Of a stretch of DNA of 64,000 nt, positions 24,664 through 32,281 are shown in pieces. The translations under genes and the position numbers were made by a program. This DNA is from Candidatus Accumulibacter similis (GTDB lineage Bacteria; Pseudomonadota; Gammaproteobacteria; Burkholderiales; Rhodocyclaceae). Under the pieces are notes generated by a model. It made no database searches, was not told the DNA's origin, and was given only the letters and a program-made list of their open reading frames with translations. The DNA is taken from contig CP054595.1 of assembly GCA_013347225.1 (NCBI GenBank), positions 4,336,415 through 4,400,414 of the forward strand. The letters run 5' to 3'. The stretch's first letter is position 1. The number at the start of each line of letters is the position of its first letter.

Positions 24664-26169
24664 TTGGCGAGTACCGGACAAACCCTCGAGCGCTTCGCGC
24701 GCAGCACCAACGACACCTGCTGGCGTGAGCACAGGGGTGTCGTCGTCGCCTTCGGCAGCCATTGCCCGGAGACCTTGGCGAGCGACACGTCAGCGGCGAC
24801 CGGGAGCCCGCAGCCATCCACTGCGGTCGCCGCCTGCGGCCGCATCCGTCGTGCGCTTCTCTGCCTCCTGATCGTCTCGCTGGCGCCGCTGGCCATGGCC
24901 AGCAACCGCCAGAACCCGGCCAGCGTCGAGGCGGCATCGTCTGGCGAGATTGCCGAGAAGCAAGGCAGTCTGAGATCGCTGCGCGGCCAGATCGACGCGT
25001 TGCGCAAGCAGATGGCCGCCGCCGAAGGCTCCCGCAGGGAAGCCGTCGATCAGTTGCAGGAGGCGGAACGCGCCATCTCGGCAACCCAGCGGCAACTGTA
25101 CGAGACGGCAAGCGGGACCGACCGGCTCCGGAGGAGGCTCGACGAACTCGAGAAACAGTCGAGCGAGCTCGGCCGGGTCCTCGGCTCACAGCAGGAGCAA
25201 CTGGCGAGGCTTCTGCACCGGCAGTACCTGCGCGGCAACCCCGATCCGGTACGCATGTTCCTCAACGGTGATGATCCGAATCAGCTGGCCCGCGACCTCC
25301 ACTATCTCGAAACGATCGGCCGCGCGCGGCGCGAGATCCTGCGCGACGTCGAGGTGACGATGCAGCGCCAGCAGGCGCTCGCCCGCGAAACCCGACAACA
25401 GGCCGAGTTGCTCGCCGCCAGCGAGGCGCGACAGCGGGAGGAGCACGCCCGGCTGGTCGAACAGCGGCAGCAGCGACAACTGGCGCTGGCCAAGGTGTCG
25501 GAGCAGATCGCCGCACAGCGGCGTGAGATCGGCAGCCTGCAGCGCGACGAGAAGCGCCTCGCCGAACTCGTCGACCGGCTGTCGCGACTGATCGCTGCAC
25601 AGGCGGGTGAGGCCCGCCGCGAAGCGCAGCGCCGCGAGCAGGCAAGGCACCCCGCGCCCATGGAGCGTGCCCCGGCATCGCCGACAGAACCGGCGGCAGG
25701 CGAAGCGGGCTCGGCGCCGCCGGTGCCGGCAGGCCGTGGCGACGAAGCGGCCGCGATACCCGGCGCGGGCAGTCTGGCACGACTGAAGGGGCAGCTCCGC
25801 CTGCCGACACGGGGAGCGGTCAGCAACCGTTTTGGCGCCACACGGCAGGAGGGAAGCACGTGGAAGGGTCTCTTCATCCTCGCCGGCAACGGTAGCGAGG
25901 TGCGCAGCATCGCCGCCGGCAGGGTCGTGTTCGCCGAATGGATGCGCGGTTTCGGTAACCTGCTCATCGTCGACCACGGCAGCGGCTACCTCTCGATCTA
26001 TGCCAACAACGACTCGCTGCTGAAAAACGTTGGCGACGCGGCGCGCTCGGGAGAGGTGATCGCGACCGTCGGCAACAGCGGTGGCAATCCGGAATCCGGT
26101 TTATACTTCGAGCTGCGTCATCAGGGCAGACCGCTCGATCCAATGGCCTGGGTCAGCACCAGACAGTGA
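24664..26169 (+). CDS. EnvC-like murein hydrolase activator (degenerate LytM/M23 domain)
   Basis: Up to 501 aa from a TTG at 24664. The hydrophobic export signal is at residues about 61-79 (IRRALLCLLIVSLAPLAMA), so the true start probably lies further in and remains unresolved. A long coiled coil (about 95-330) is followed by a Pro/Ala linker and a LytM domain (from about 380). The metal ligands of active M23 enzymes are missing: the usual HxH motif reads GLYFEL. As in E. coli EnvC it would activate amidases at the division septum and not cut peptidoglycan itself. Next to ctp, as in many betaproteobacteria. Confidence 0.85.
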   Translation: MASTGQTLERFARSTNDTCWREHRGVVVAFGSHCPETLASDTSAATGSPQPSTAVAACGRIRRALLCLLIVSLAPLAMASNRQNPASVEAASSGEIAEKQGSLRSLRGQIDALRKQMAAAEGSRREAVDQLQEAERAISATQRQLYETASGTDRLRRRLDELEKQSSELGRVLGSQQEQLARLLHRQYLRGNPDPVRMFLNGDDPNQLARDLHYLETIGRARREILRDVEVTMQRQQALARETRQQAELLAASEARQREEHARLVEQRQQRQLALAKVSEQIAAQRREIGSLQRDEKRLAELVDRLSRLIAAQAGEARREAQRREQARHPAPMERAPASPTEPAAGEAGSAPPVPAGRGDEAAAIPGAGSLARLKGQLRLPTRGAVSNRFGATRQEGSTWKGLFILAGNGSEVRSIAAGRVVFAEWMRGFGNLLIVDHGSGYLSIYANNDSLLKNVGDAARSGEVIATVGNSGGNPESGLYFELRHQGRPLDPMAWVSTRQ

Positions 26170-26316
26170 GGGCTGGTGCGGAAATCGCCGCAAGCACGAC
26201 GAACTGCCGGACACGGGCGAGCACGCGACATGGCAGGTTCGCCAGCGGCCCTGTTCGCGACCTCTGATACGGATTTTCACGACGCACACGACATGATGCG
26301 CACTGGAGTGAGACAA

Positions 26317-27732
26317 ATGGGCAAGTTGAGACAGGCCGGTCTGGTCGGCGCAGGGTTGCTGGGCGGCGTACTGATCAGCCTGCAGTTTTCGGCGATCGCG
26401 GACAAGGAAACGCGAGCCAGCCTGCCCATCGAGGAACTGCGCACCTTTGCCGAAGTGTTCAATGCCATCAAGAGTGGCTATGTCGAACCGGTCGAAGACA
26501 AGAAACTGATCACGCATGCCATCAGCGGCATGCTCTCGAACCTCGACCCGCACTCCAGCTACCTCGACGCCGACGCGTTCAAGGACCTGCAGGTCGGGAC
26601 GCAGGGCGAGTTTGGCGGCATCGGCATCGAGGTGGGCATGGAAGACGGCCTGGTCAAGGTCGTGTCGCCGATCGAGGACACGCCGGCCTACCGGGCGGGA
26701 ATCAAGACCGGCGACCTGATCTTCAAGATCGACGACACGCTCGTCAAGGGATTGACGCTGACGGAAGCGGTCAAACGGATGCGCGGCAAGCCGAAGTCGC
26801 AGATCCGGCTGTCGATCATCCGCAAGGGAGATGCGAAACCCATCAATGTCACGCTGACACGCGAAGTCATCAAGGTGCAGAGCGTCAAGTCGAAACTGGT
26901 CGAGGATGGGTACGGCTACCTGCGGATCACCTCTTTCCAGGAGAACACTGGTGCGGCGGTGGTCAAGCATCTCAACGAGCTGTTCCGGAATGGATCGCTG
27001 AAGGGGCTCGTACTCGACCTGCGGAACGACCCCGGCGGCCTGCTCAACAGTGCCGTTGGCGTTTCCGCCGCCTTCCTGCCGCCGGAAACGCTGGTGACCT
27101 CCACCGACGGTCGTGCGCCCGACGCCAAGCACCGGTATTCGACCTCGCCCAGCGACTACCTGCGTGGCAGCAGGGACGATTACATCCGCAACCTGCCGGC
27201 CGAGGCGCGCACGGTGCCGATGGTGGTGCTGGTCAATGGTGGCTCGGCATCGGCATCGGAAATTGTCGCCGGCGCGCTGCAGGACCACAAGCGTGCCGTC
27301 GTGCTCGGCACCACCACCTTCGGCAAGGGATCCGTGCAGACCGTCCTGCCGTTGCCGGGCAACACGGCGATCAAGCTGACGACCGCGCGCTACTACACAC
27401 CGTCCGGCCGCTCGATCCAGGCCAAGGGAATCGTCCCCGACATCGTCGTCGAGGAAAGCGCCAACGGCACCTCTGCCGAGCGCTTGCGCGAGGCCAATCT
27501 CGAGCATCATCTCGACAACGACAAGGATGGCGGCACGACCGTCAAGGAATCGCCGCCCAAGCCCGCCAAGCCGGCGCCGGCGCCGGCGAAGCCGAAGAGC
27601 AGCGCGCCGAAGGAGGAAGCGGAAGAAGCTGCCGAGCTGCCGAGCCGCGAACTGGCGTCGAAGAAGGACTATCAGCTCAATCAGGCGCTCAATCTGCTCA
27701 AGGGCATGCAGATCATGAAGACTGCGCGCTGA
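26317..27732 (+). CDS. ctp: Carboxy-terminal processing protease (S41 family)
   Basis: 471 aa from ATG 26317 with GGAG 8 nt upstream (in-frame ATGs at 26293 and 26296 are alternatives). It has an N-terminal signal/anchor (VGAGLLGGVLISLQFSAIA), a PDZ domain (EFGGIGIEVGMEDGLVKVVS ... GLTLTEAVKRMRG) and a protease core with the Ser in NGGSASASEIVAG and the Lys in TFGKGSVQT. The C-terminal tail is a Pro/Ala/Lys-rich linker plus a short helix. Acts on periplasmic proteins, often with an EnvC or NlpI type partner. Coupled by position to the envC-like gene. Confidence 0.92.
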   Translation: MGKLRQAGLVGAGLLGGVLISLQFSAIADKETRASLPIEELRTFAEVFNAIKSGYVEPVEDKKLITHAISGMLSNLDPHSSYLDADAFKDLQVGTQGEFGGIGIEVGMEDGLVKVVSPIEDTPAYRAGIKTGDLIFKIDDTLVKGLTLTEAVKRMRGKPKSQIRLSIIRKGDAKPINVTLTREVIKVQSVKSKLVEDGYGYLRITSFQENTGAAVVKHLNELFRNGSLKGLVLDLRNDPGGLLNSAVGVSAAFLPPETLVTSTDGRAPDAKHRYSTSPSDYLRGSRDDYIRNLPAEARTVPMVVLVNGGSASASEIVAGALQDHKRAVVLGTTTFGKGSVQTVLPLPGNTAIKLTTARYYTPSGRSIQAKGIVPDIVVEESANGTSAERLREANLEHHLDNDKDGGTTVKESPPKPAKPAPAPAKPKSSAPKEEAEEAAELPSRELASKKDYQLNQALNLLKGMQIMKTAR

Positions 27733-27754
27733 CTCGTGGCGGCGGACAGCGACG

Positions 27755-28174
27755 GTGAAACGACCTGCTGCGCCAGCACCCCCGCCGATCCGCAAGCAGC
27801 GGACCATCGTGTTCGCCAGGCTTCCCCCCGGCCAAGTCCCCGAAGCTGCCGCCTACCTCAGCAGCCTCGAGCAACTCCTGGTCGAACCGCGCGAACAGGC
27901 CCGCGAAGTGGGCGTCGCCTACGACCTGCGACAACACTCCTTGCAGGAACTAGAAAGCTCTCTTGAAGACCGCGGCCACCACCTCGACAACACCCTGCTG
28001 AGCAAGATGGTGCGGGCGCTGATCCACTATGTCGAGGAAACCCAGTTGCACAATCTGCAGACGCCGACGCGGCCCCTCAAACGCTCGCAGTCCGAAGCCT
28101 ACACCCATGCCTGGGAGCGGCACCCGCACGGTGACCACGACGACACGCCGCCGGAGTGGCGGGAGTACAAGTAG
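27755..28174 (+). CDS. Conserved protein of unknown function between ctp and moeB
   Basis: 139 aa from GTG 27755, 22 bp after ctp and 9 bp before moeB, so it is almost certainly in the operon. It is soluble and charged. An alpha/beta unit (QRTIVFARLPPGQVPEAAAY ... VGVAYDLRQHSLQELESSLE) leads to HHLDNTLLSKMVRALIHYVE and a His/Asp-rich tail (HPHGDHDDTPPEWREYK). The strand-helix-strand pattern recalls ferredoxin-like HMA folds, and the His-rich tail could bind metal, but I recognise no family. Confidence 0.7.
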   Translation: MKRPAAPAPPPIRKQRTIVFARLPPGQVPEAAAYLSSLEQLLVEPREQAREVGVAYDLRQHSLQELESSLEDRGHHLDNTLLSKMVRALIHYVEETQLHNLQTPTRPLKRSQSEAYTHAWERHPHGDHDDTPPEWREYK

Positions 28175-28183
28175 CTCTGCGCG

Positions 28184-28993
28184 ATGAACGACCGGCAGTT
28201 GCTGCGCTATAGCCGACACATCCTGCTCGACGAAATAGGCATCGCCGGTCAGCAACGCCTGGTCGATGCGAGAGCGCTGATCATCGGCGCCGGCGGCCTT
28301 GGCTCGCCGGCAGCGCTCTACCTGGCGTCCGCGGGCATTGGCCGGATCACCCTGGTCGACGGCGACACGGTCGACCTCACGAACCTGCAACGCCAGATCC
28401 TGCACAGCGAAGAGCGCCTCGGCCAGACCAAGGTTTCCTCCGGCCAGGCGGCACTGCGCGGCATCAACCCCGACGTGCTGGTCGAAGCGGTGCCCCACCG
28501 CGTCGCGGACGAGGAACTGGCGTCGCTGGTCGCCGACGCCGATGTGGTGCTCGATTGCAGCGACAACTTCGCGACGCGGCACGCCGTCAATCGGGCCTGC
28601 GTCAAACATCGCAAGCCGCTGGTGTCGGGCGCTGCCATCCGCTTCGCAGGCCAGCTCGCCGTCTTCGACAGCCGGCGTGGCGACGGCCCGTGCTACAACT
28701 GCCTCTTTCCGGAAACCGGCGAAGTCGATGAGGTGCGCTGCGCCGTCATGGGGGTCTTTGCACCGCTCACCGGCATCATCGGCGCGATGCAGGCGGCCGA
28801 AGCGCTGAAGCTGATCGCCGGCGCCGGCGAGATCATCCTTGGACGACTGTGGCTGCTCGACGGTCTGGCGATGGAGTGGCGCAGCGTGCGCTTCGGCCAG
28901 GATCCCCAGTGCGCCGTCTGCGCGCCGTCCGCGCTCAAGCAAAGCGCGCCAGCAGCCGCAGGTCCTGACCGATCACGCGCAGGTCGCGGATGA
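28184..28993 (+). CDS. moeB: MoeB/ThiF-family adenylyltransferase
   Basis: 269 aa. Adenylates the C-terminal glycine of a ubiquitin-like sulfur carrier (MoaD or ThiS) for molybdopterin or thiamine synthesis. ATP-binding motif IGAGGLGSPAALYLASAG, catalytic-site LQRQILHSEERLGQTK, DNFATR, and a zinc site formed by CYNC and CAVC. Its 3' end overlaps the convergent ribD by 59 bp. MoeB or ThiF cannot be separated from sequence alone; the gene order favours MoeB. Confidence 0.87.
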   Translation: MNDRQLLRYSRHILLDEIGIAGQQRLVDARALIIGAGGLGSPAALYLASAGIGRITLVDGDTVDLTNLQRQILHSEERLGQTKVSSGQAALRGINPDVLVEAVPHRVADEELASLVADADVVLDCSDNFATRHAVNRACVKHRKPLVSGAAIRFAGQLAVFDSRRGDGPCYNCLFPETGEVDEVRCAVMGVFAPLTGIIGAMQAAEALKLIAGAGEIILGRLWLLDGLAMEWRSVRFGQDPQCAVCAPSALKQSAPAAAGPDRSRAGRG

Positions 28994-30041
28994 GCAGCGG
29001 CTTCCTGTCGGCCAGCGATGCGAGCTGCGGCAGAGCGAACATTCCGCGCGCCGCATCGCCGACGAGACAGGGTGCCAGATAAAGCAGCAGCTCATCGACC
29101 AGCCCTGCCTGCAGCAGGGCACCACTGAGTACGAAACCGGCTTCGGCATGGACTTCGTTGACGCCGCGCCTTGCCAGTTCGGCAAGCAGTGCCTCCAGGT
29201 CCACCCGGCCGTCCGAGCCCGGCAGCAACAGGACTTCGGCACCCCGCTGCGCGAGCGCCTCGCTGCGGGCAGCGTCAGCCACGACAGCCGCGACCAGGGT
29301 ACCGCCACCGCGCAGAACCCGGGCGTCCGGCGACAGTTCGAGGTGACTGTCGACGACGATCCGCAGCGGCTGCCGCAGTTCGCCGGGCGGAGCCGCGACG
29401 TCGCGGACGTTGAGCTGCGGATCGTCGTCGCGCACCGTGCCGATACCGGTCAGGATGGCGCACGCGCGGGCCCGCCAGCGATGGCCGTCCTGCCTCGCGG
29501 CCGCGCCCGTCAGCCACTGGCTGGCACCGTTCAGCAGCGCTGTCTTGCCGTCCAGGCTGGCGGCCAGCTTCAGTCGCAGCCAGGGGCGGGCACGGGTCAT
29601 GCGGGCAACGAAGCCGATGTTGAGTTCGCGCGCCTCGTCGGCGAGCAAGCCGCATTCGGCACGCACGCCTGCCTGCCGCAGGGTGGCCAGCCCGCGACCG
29701 GCAACCAGCGGATTCGGATCCTCGATCGCGGCAACGACCCTCTGTACTCCGGCTGCCAGCAGCGTCTCGGCGCAAGGGGGCGTACGGCCGTGGTGGCTGC
29801 AGGGTTCCAGCGTGACGAAGGCGGTGGCACCGCGAGCCCTGTCACCGGCTGCCCGCAACGCATGCACTTCGGCATGCTGGCCGCCGGCCCGCACGTGCCA
29901 TCCCTCGCCGACAACCTGCCCGTCGCGGACGACGACACAGCCGACGCGCGGATTCGGAGTGGTCGTCAGCAGGCCGCGCTCGGCGAGACGCAGCGCCCGC
30001 GCCATGCAATCATGATCCGCCGCGCTGAACGCGGGCTGCAT
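28935..30041 (-). CDS. ribD: Bifunctional riboflavin deaminase/reductase RibD
   Basis: 368 aa catalysing two successive steps of riboflavin synthesis. The deaminase domain has the zinc site H56AE (QHAEVHAL) and PCSHHGRTPPC (Cys81, Cys90). The reductase domain starts near residue 150 (RPWLRLKLAASLDGKTAL) with GTVRDDDPQLNVR. It follows nrdR with a 1-bp ATGA-type overlap. The 3' end overlaps moeB on the other strand. Confidence 0.95.
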   Translation of the reverse strand: MQPAFSAADHDCMARALRLAERGLLTTTPNPRVGCVVVRDGQVVGEGWHVRAGGQHAEVHALRAAGDRARGATAFVTLEPCSHHGRTPPCAETLLAAGVQRVVAAIEDPNPLVAGRGLATLRQAGVRAECGLLADEARELNIGFVARMTRARPWLRLKLAASLDGKTALLNGASQWLTGAAARQDGHRWRARACAILTGIGTVRDDDPQLNVRDVAAPPGELRQPLRIVVDSHLELSPDARVLRGGGTLVAAVVADAARSEALAQRGAEVLLLPGSDGRVDLEALLAELARRGVNEVHAEAGFVLSGALLQAGLVDELLLYLAPCLVGDAARGMFALPQLASLADRKPLLIRDLRVIGQDLRLLARFA

Positions 30042-30511
30042 CAGCGACCGAGCGGCTGGGCCGACCGCGATACCTCACGAATGACCTTGGAGAACTGGTC
30101 CACATCCTCGAAATTCCGATAGACCGAGGCAAAGCGGACGTAAGCCACCTTGTCGAGCTTCTTCAACTCGCGCATCACCATCTCGCCGAGCTTCTCCGAA
30201 GCAACTTCCCGTTCCCCAAGCGCGAGCAGTCTTTCCTCGATGCGGCTGATCGCCGCTTCGACCGCCTGGTTGCTCACCGGCCGCTTGCGCAATGCCAGGC
30301 CAAGGCTCGCCGCAAGCTTCTCGCGGTCGAAGTCGACCCGTGAGCCGTTCTTCTTGATGACCTGCGGCATCCGCAGTTCGGCCCGCTCGTGTGTCGTGAA
30401 GCGCTTGTCGCACTTCAGGCACCGCCGTCGCCGGCGGACGATGTCGCCGTCGTCACTGATCCGGGTGTCGGCGACAGTCGTCTCGGCAGCGCCGCAGAAC
30501 GGGCACTTCAT
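30041..30511 (-). CDS. nrdR: Transcriptional repressor NrdR
   Basis: 156-aa zinc-ribbon plus ATP-cone repressor of ribonucleotide reductase genes. The zinc cysteines are C3, C6, C31 and C34, and the ATP-cone begins at PQVIKKNGSRVDFDREKL. The ATG at 30511 is chosen because MKCPFCG is the invariant N-terminus. It lies between glyA and ribD, the standard proteobacterial order. NrdR box targets are not in the window. Confidence 0.96.
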   Translation of the reverse strand: MKCPFCGAAETTVADTRISDDGDIVRRRRRCLKCDKRFTTHERAELRMPQVIKKNGSRVDFDREKLAASLGLALRKRPVSNQAVEAAISRIEERLLALGEREVASEKLGEMVMRELKKLDKVAYVRFASVYRNFEDVDQFSKVIREVSRSAQPLGR

Positions 30512-30516
30512 CCCGG

Positions 30517-31767
30517 CTACCCGCCATACACCGGGAATTTCCTGCACAGGGTCGACACGTCCGCCCGCACCCGCTGCCTGACCGCCTCGTCGGCAGGGGC
30601 ATCGAGGACGTCAGCTATCAGGTGCGCCACCTGCTCCGACTCGATCTCGGTGAAGCCGCGCGTCGTCATCGCCGGCGAACCAATGCGGATTCCCGACGTG
30701 ACGAATGGCTTCTGCGGATCGTTCGGAATCGCGTTCTTGTTGACGGTGATGTGCGCCGCGCCGAGAGCAGCCTCAGCGTCCTTGCCGGTGATGTTCTTGG
30801 CCCGCAGATCGACGAGAAAGACGTGCGATTCGGTACGACCCGAGACGATGCGCAAGCCGCGCTCCTCCGCCAGCACGCGCGACAGGACGCGCGCATTGGC
30901 AAGCACCTGCTCCTGGTAGTCGCGGAAAGCCGGCGTCAGGGCCTCCTTGAAAGCCACCGCCTTGGCGGCGATGACGTGCATCAGGGGGCCTCCCTGCAGA
31001 CCCGGAAAGACCGCGGAATTGATCACCTTCTCGTGTTCCGCCTTCATCAGGATGACGCCACCGCGGGGGCCGCGCAGCGTCTTGTGCGTCGTCGACGTGA
31101 CGACGTCGGCCGAGGGCACCGGGTTGGGATAGCAGCCGGCAGCGATGAGGCCAGCGTAGTGCGCCATGTCGACCATGAAGATCGCGCCGATCTCCTTCGC
31201 CACAGCGGCGAAGCGCTCGAAATCGATGCCCAGCGAGTAGGCCGACGCGCCGGCGATCAGGATGCGGGGCTTGTGTTCACGCGCCAGCGCTTCCATCCTG
31301 CCGTAATCGATCGCCTCCTGCTTGTCGAGGCCGTAGGCGACAACATTGAACCACTTGCCCGACATGTTGAGCGGCATGCCATGCGTCAGGTGCCCCCCTT
31401 CGGCCAGACTCATTCCCATGATCGTGTCGCCCGGCTTGGCAAAGGCCAGCAGGACGGCCTGATTGGCCTGCGAACCGGAATTCGGCTGAACATTTGCCGC
31501 CTCGGCGCCGAACAGCTTCTTGAGCCGTTCGATCGCCAGCTGTTCCGCCACATCGACGTGCTCGCAGCCGCCATAGTAACGCTTGCCGGGATAACCCTCG
31601 GCATACTTGTTGGTCAGCTGTGAACCTTGAGCTGCCATCACCGCGTGACTGACGTAGTTTTCCGAAGCAATCAGCTCGATATGCTCTTCCTGGCGGCGAT
31701 TCTCGTCCTGGATGGCCTGCCAGATCTTGGGGTCCACCTGCGCCAGGGAATCTTTGACTGAAAACAT
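30517..31767 (-). CDS. glyA: Serine hydroxymethyltransferase
   Basis: 416 aa from ATG 31767. Interconverts serine and glycine with tetrahydrofolate and is the main source of one-carbon units. The PLP lysine lies in VVTSTTHKTLRGPRGG. Other landmarks are the start MFSVKDSLAQVDPKIW, LIASENYVS and YAEGYPGKRYYGGCE. First gene of the run with nrdR (5 bp away) and ribD. A TACAAT hexamer at about 31800-31805 (minus) could be its -10 box, but no -35 is clear. Confidence 0.96.
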   Translation of the reverse strand: MFSVKDSLAQVDPKIWQAIQDENRRQEEHIELIASENYVSHAVMAAQGSQLTNKYAEGYPGKRYYGGCEHVDVAEQLAIERLKKLFGAEAANVQPNSGSQANQAVLLAFAKPGDTIMGMSLAEGGHLTHGMPLNMSGKWFNVVAYGLDKQEAIDYGRMEALAREHKPRILIAGASAYSLGIDFERFAAVAKEIGAIFMVDMAHYAGLIAAGCYPNPVPSADVVTSTTHKTLRGPRGGVILMKAEHEKVINSAVFPGLQGGPLMHVIAAKAVAFKEALTPAFRDYQEQVLANARVLSRVLAEERGLRIVSGRTESHVFLVDLRAKNITGKDAEAALGAAHITVNKNAIPNDPQKPFVTSGIRIGSPAMTTRGFTEIESEQVAHLIADVLDAPADEAVRQRVRADVSTLCRKFPVYGG

Positions 31768-31939
31768 CGTATACGCCTCACGACCTTGAACGGAGCACGA
31801 TTGTAGCATGCGCCACCGCTGCGGAAATCGCGGCGACTCGCCCCAGGCCGCGGTGCCGGAAGCGCACAACCTGGCGGCCGGCGTCGCCAGCCGTACCGGG
31901 AGCGGACGCGACGGCAGACCCAGGGCGCCGAAACCGTCT

Positions 31940-32209
31940 CTATTCCTCGCCGTCGGCGTCCTGCACGCCGTAATCGTGGTCGAGCCCGTCCATCCGCCGC
32001 CCGTACCACCAGACGATCAGCAGATAGATGAGCGGCGCCCCCTGGGCTCCCATGTAGAAGCCCAGCGGGATATCGAGGATGAGGATGTGTTCGACTTCGC
32101 GTGCGAAGTAGCTGAGGACGAACGAGACGAAGAACCAGACCCCGAGAAGCGACGCCGTCAGGCGAAGGTTGCGCCGCCAGTACGCGCGCTGCCGTTCATC
32201 GAGCTGCAT
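31940..32209 (-). CDS. DUF4212 small subunit of sodium/solute symporter
   Basis: 89 aa with two transmembrane helices (LTASLLGVWFFVSFVLSYF and APLIYLLIVWWYG) and an N-terminal RQRAYWRRN basic stretch, the DUF4212 signature. It lies 72 bp downstream of the large symporter gene, its usual partner. Known pairs carry acetate or other short carboxylates. Start chosen at MQLDERQ; an upstream extension is unlikely. Confidence 0.88.
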   Translation of the reverse strand: MQLDERQRAYWRRNLRLTASLLGVWFFVSFVLSYFAREVEHILILDIPLGFYMGAQGAPLIYLLIVWWYGRRMDGLDHDYGVQDADGEE

Positions 32210-32281
32210 GATCGCTCCACGGCAGCCAGCCGCCATGCCTGCGCTCGGCCGCCGCACCGACGGACATCGGCGAACAAGGCA

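Noticed and set aside
24664..26169. Active M23 metalloendopeptidase
   Set aside because: The HxH and first His/Asp metal ligands are missing, so an activator role is more likely than catalysis.
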